From Chara braunii (Eukaryota > Streptophyta > Charophyceae > Charales > Characeae), in contig BFEA01000267.1 in assembly GCA_003427395.1 (NCBI GenBank), positions 177,415-200,330 on the forward strand: a stretch of 22,916 nucleotides of DNA, in the 5' to 3' direction. The first letter of the stretch is position 1. The number at the start of each line of letters is the position of its first letter. The position numbers and the translations under genes are program-made. Below are positions 20,334-22,916 of this stretch, one piece after another. The notes beneath the pieces are model-generated. The model saw only the letters and a list, made by a program, of their open reading frames with translations. It ran no database searches and had not been told where the DNA came from.

Positions 20334-20381
20334 GGCCTCTGCGCAAGGATGACACGCATAAATCGAGAAACGGTCCAAATT
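20303..20381 (+). pseudogene. U6 snRNA copy, 5' part split off by LINE 2
   Basis: AAAATTGGAACGATACAGAG, AAGATTAGCATGGCC, GCGCAAGGATGACACGCATA and AATCGAGAAACGGTCCAAATT follow plant U6 closely, including the ACAGAG box. The first 20 or so nucleotides of U6 are missing. The remainder of the 5' part is at 18719-18735, on the other side of LINE 2. The missing 5' end, A-rich tail and outer TSD show a retrocopy, not an active gene. Confidence 0.9.
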
Positions 20382-20417
20382 AAAAAAAATAAAAATAAAA
20401 AAAAATAAAAAATAAAA
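20382..20417 (+). other. A-rich tail of the U6 retrocopy
   Basis: AAAAT-type repeats run from the U6 3' end to the right outer TSD. Confidence 0.8.
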
Positions 20418-20433
20418 AAAATCTCATGGCCGC
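20418..20433. repeat. Outer target-site duplication, right
   Basis: AAAATCTCATGGCCGC, second copy of 18705-18720. The array motif continues to about 20480 (GCGGGTACG, then GATCTGAAAATCTCACGGCC). Confidence 0.8.
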
Positions 20434-20499
20434 GGGTACGTTTGCCATCTGATCTGAAAATCTCACGGCCACAGTCGGGAAGACGAAATCAATTACAGA

Positions 20500-20560
20500 G
20501 TGCTTCGGGACAGCCATTCAAATTGGAACGATACAGAGAAGGGTAATTAGCAAAATAGCT
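20500..20560 (+). pseudogene. Third U6-like fragment, degenerate
   Basis: GTGCTTCGGGACAGCCATTC resembles the U6 5' stem. It is followed by AAATTGGAACGATACAGAG and AAGGGTAATTAGCAAAAT. The inserted GGTA and the changed middle match the minus-strand copy at 9666-9754 rather than plant U6. After about 20560 the similarity fades. No plant-type U6 promoter elements are seen upstream. Confidence 0.65.
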
Positions 20561-20619
20561 CGGCTACCAGAATGGCCCGGGGTCACTTGCCTGGCCGGGC
20601 CAATATATATAAGGCTTTG

Positions 20620-21281
20620 CTTTTGTTATGGTAGAAAATAATTTCTACATTTGTTCTTGTTTCTTTTCCTTTACTTTTTTCCCCGTTGCTGTATGGTTCC
20701 GTTTTTTTACTATGGATATGGTAGATTTATTATGGTACTTAAGAAAACGTTAGAGAAAAGGACAAGGGAAGGAAAGCGTATTTGTCAAACAAATTAAATG
20801 ACACATCCCATAAACAAAGTAAATGACACATCCCATTTTTTTTTTATGTATTTTTCCCCGTTGTTGGGGTATTTTGTTTTGTTGTGGTAATCTTGTCTGC
20901 ATCCTGGTTGGTTTTGTCCTGTTATTCGCTCTAAGCAGGTAGATTTGCTTCATGTGGCACCAGTCATCCGGGCTTTTTTATTGTTTTGGCATCCTGGTTG
21001 GTTGTTTTCCGTTGTTCGGCCTTTTGGAAAGCGGGGCGGTGCTTGTATGTGGGAATCGTCATGATCCAGGATTGTTTTTTATACCTGTCCTCCGGGTTCT
21101 TTTTGGTTTGCAGACAAGAATGCTTGACATCCTGGTTGGTTTTGTCCCGTCGTTTGGCCTGTGTAGGAGTGGGGCGGTGCTTGCATTTGGGACTTGTCAT
21201 CTGGGATCTGTTTTGTTGCCACCTGCTCTGTATTATTTGGCTGTTCCCTTCCTCTTTTCTTTACCTCTTTGCCTTTTGGCT
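20620..21281. repeat. Duplicated non-coding block, copy 1
   Basis: It includes GTATGGTTCCGTTTTTTTAC, TATGGATATGGTAGATTTAT and, from 20881, three imperfect sub-repeats of about 100 bp built on ATCCTGGTTGGTTTTGTCCC and GGGGCGGTGCTTG. The same series returns at 21772-22710. A two-copy AAATGACACATCCCAT repeat lies at about 20794-20837. I see no credible gene; the frames are short and repetitive. Confidence 0.7.
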
Positions 21282-21695
21282 GTGTGCAATTGGGTCGATA
21301 TGACACACGGGGGTGGGGGCAGCCGCCACTCAACCTAAATCCACGTGGGCGGCCTTGTACGCAAGAGGTTCTGAACAGGGGGAGTTGTAAGGAAGAAGAG
21401 TAAAAACGAATTAAGTTTTTTTTTTGTTCTCCTTGTTTTCTTTCTGTTTTTTTGCTTTGGCGCTCTGATATCATGTGACAATATATAGTGTGCAAGTGGG
21501 TTGATATGACACACGGGGGTGGGGGCAGCCGCCGCTCAACCTACTACATCCATGTGGGCGGCCTTGTACGCAAGAGGTTCTGAACAGGGGGAGTTATAAG
21601 GAAGAAGATAAAAAACTGAATTCATGTTTTCTTGTTTTTCTTTCTTTTTTTCTTTCTTTCGCATTTGCGCTCTGATATTCTTGTGACAATATATA
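21282..21695. repeat. 207-bp unit in tandem, two copies
   Basis: Units 21282-21488 and 21489-21695. Each begins GTGTGCAA-TGGG and has GATATGACACACGGGGGTGG, then GGGCGGCCTTGTACGCAAGA, and ends TGTGACAATATATA. Divergence is low. Non-coding. Confidence 0.85.
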
Positions 21696-21915
21696 CTCCG
21701 ACGTTGCTAGCTCTCTGCTTTTGTAGATGATGCGGCAAGCGTTGGGCCTGTACTAGCAGGCTCTTCTTTGGTTATGGTAGAAAGTATTTTCGCTTTTCTT
21801 GACAATGCACGTAAGAATTCATTTGCGTCGAAAATAGTCTGAATCATCATCTTATCATCCCATATTTTCTTGTGTTGCTCATTCTTCCTCGTTGCTGTTC
21901 CGTTTTTTTTACTAC
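21696..21915. repeat. Duplicated non-coding block, copy 2, left part
   Basis: From about 21772 (GGTTATGGTAGAAAGTATTT) it parallels 20625 onward, reaching TTCCGTTTTTTTTACTAC, where the 414-bp TIR element has entered. Confidence 0.6.
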
Positions 21916-22329
21916 GGGCCTCGCAGGACGGTGCAAAAAACGAGCCTCGCCGGACGGTGCAAAAAACGAAACGAAACGACCTTGAAACTCGCGAGGCCTC
22001 GCGAGGCCTGACGAGTGTTGAGGTGCCTGACTTTCGCAAATGCTAATTTGTTTTTGGATCAACATCCCGTGGACCGACGTGCTGCATCCCTTGGACCGAC
22101 TTGCTGCACTCGCGTGGATTCGCAGCTCCACCAGCAACCTTCGGAGGACCTACGACTTTTCGCGAGTTGCAGGCGGGCATAGAAGGGGCACGTGCGGAGG
22201 CTCGCGAATTGCAAATCTGACACACTTCGCGACTTCCTCCTGACAGTTTTCGTTTCTTGACTGTGTGGCGACACGTTCACGAAACTAATTAGTTTTTTTT
22301 CTCGTTTCGTGTACCGTCCGGCGAGGCCC
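21916..22329. mobile_element. 414-bp TIR element, non-autonomous
   Basis: Terminal inverted repeats of about 29 bp begin GGGCCTCGC(A/C)GGACGGT on each strand, with about four mismatches. The flanking TAC at 21913-21915 and 22330-22332 reads as a 3-bp target duplication. The paralogous block at 20707-20725 (TTTTTACTATGGATATGG) lacks the insert and joins the two flanks. The left end also has the TIR core duplicated once (CCTCGCCGGACGGTGCAAAA). Inside are repeated GACCGACxTGCTGCA phrases and no clear transposase. Confidence 0.75.
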
Positions 22330-22715
22330 TACAGATATGGTAGATTTGTTGTGGTGATCTTGTCTGCATCCCGGTTGGTTTTGTCCCGTTATTTGGTCGC
22401 ATCCCGGTTGGTTGTGTCCAGTTATTCGGTCATGTTGCTGCAGGTAGCGGTGCTTCATGTGGGACCAGTCATCCGTTTTTTTTTTTAATTGTCTTGGTAT
22501 CCTGGGTGCTTGTTTCCCGTTGTTCGGCCCTTTGAGCGCGGGGCGGTGCTTGTACGTGGGAATCGTCATCCGGGATGGGTTCTTATTGGTACTTTTCTTG
22601 ATTTCTTTGCAGACAAGGTTTTGACATCCTGGTTGGTCTTGACCCGTTGTTTGGCCTGTGTAGGAGTAGGACTGGGGCGGTGCTTGCGTGTGGGACTTTT
22701 GCTGGCTTGTGATGG
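22330..22715. repeat. Duplicated non-coding block, copy 2, right part
   Basis: Parallels 20881-21209: three sub-repeats with ATCCCGGTTGGTTTTGTCCC and GGGGCGGTGCTTG. No gene. Confidence 0.7.
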
Positions 22716-22850
22716 GGTGTGAACCGACAGTCTGTAGAGTTTTCCATCTGGTGTGGGTGAGTGATAGTCTACTTTGATTTTGGTTAAGGTAGATTATCAT
22801 TTACAGTGTAATCCGTGAGGGGATTCTACAGACTGTTGAGGGTTCAGCCT
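22716..22850 (+). other. Nested inverted repeats preceding the ribozyme-like motif
   Basis: ACAGTCTGTAGA (about 22728) pairs with TCTACAGACTGT (about 22825). Outside it, TGAACC pairs with GGTTCA (about 22842). Inside, TGATA and TCTAC pair with GTAGA and TATCA. This gives a branched structured RNA of about 130 nt if transcribed from the plus strand. Confidence 0.55.
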
Positions 22851-22852
22851 CC

Positions 22853-22889
22853 TTATGAGTCGGTGAAACCCCGACGAAACAGTTTGTCA
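22853..22889 (+). ncRNA. Degenerate hammerhead-ribozyme-like motif
   Basis: The order matches a type I hammerhead. Core CTTATGA stands where CTGATGA is expected. Stem II GTCGG/CCGAC (22860-22864 with 22872-22876) has a 7-nt loop. GAAA lies at 22877-22880. Stem III of 3 bp (A-T, C-G, A-T) has loop GTT, and the cleavage triplet GTC ends at 22889. The conserved core G is replaced by T, and I cannot form a good stem I next to the core, so this copy is probably inactive. Known: hammerheads occur in Penelope-like elements and in plant retrozymes. Confidence 0.5.
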
Positions 22890-22916
22890 CAACCCCTCGT
22901 TTGTTGTCCTCTTCTC

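Noticed and set aside
20303-20381. Functional U6 snRNA gene
   Set aside because: It lacks the U6 5' end, is preceded by a LINE A-tail and has an A-rich retrocopy tail, with no upstream Pol III promoter elements.
20952-21338. 128-codon plus ORF
   Set aside because: It lies across imperfect 100-bp non-coding sub-repeats, and the frame is not kept in the second block at 22348-22710.

Overview
This is a eukaryotic, repeat-dense window. I see no intact host gene: every long reading frame I can identify belongs to a decayed mobile element. A green-lineage (streptophyte) origin is likely. The U6 snRNA-like sequence at 20303-20381 follows the plant U6 sequence as I remember it, including the 3' part with CGCATAAATCGAGAAA. 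The large LINE also has the plant-type layout: an ORF1 with an RNA-binding-like domain plus zinc knuckle, and an ORF2 with APE endonuclease, RT and a zf-RVT-like finger. A charophyte alga would fit, but I cannot prove species. Isolated N calls lie at 6000, 6115, 18365, 19355, 19368, 19378 and 19390.

Layout. (1) 1-7797: a retroelement-like unit bounded by two direct repeats of about 655 bp (1-655 and 7142-7797, about 95% identical by eye). Between them is a broken two-part coding region. An upstream ORF (about 898-2475) is followed by a reverse transcriptase of Penelope-like type (2487-4693), then a strong hairpin and a CA microsatellite. (2) 7795-9560: microsatellites, a minus-strand tRNA-derived SINE with target-site duplication (TSD), a short-period tandem array and one copy of a foldback element. 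(3) 9666-about 17560, minus strand: a nearly full-length LINE. It has a 5' leader, ORF1 (16977-14564), ORF2 (14580-10218) and a 3' UTR with an A-run, followed by a U6 snRNA copy with its own poly(A). A 143-bp TIR element sits inside ORF2. (4) 17621-20480: a satellite-like array built on a GATCTGAAAATCTCACGGCC motif, carrying two more foldback copies and a second, 5'-truncated plus-strand LINE embedded in U6 sequence. (5) 20500-22916: a third U6-like fragment, duplicated blocks, a 207-bp tandem duplication, a 414-bp TIR element with a paralogous empty site, and a degenerate hammerhead-ribozyme-like motif at the right edge.

The main result is a repeated LINE-U6 association. Both LINE copies end in an A-rich tail followed in the same orientation by U6 sequence that has its own A-rich tail. 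The second copy shows two nested target duplications, the inner one inside U6. The two LINE 3' UTRs are otherwise divergent but share two stem-loops, one with a compensatory base-pair change. This suggests a 3' RNA signal for the LINE reverse transcriptase and either insertion into U6 sequence or template jumping between U6 RNA and LINE RNA.
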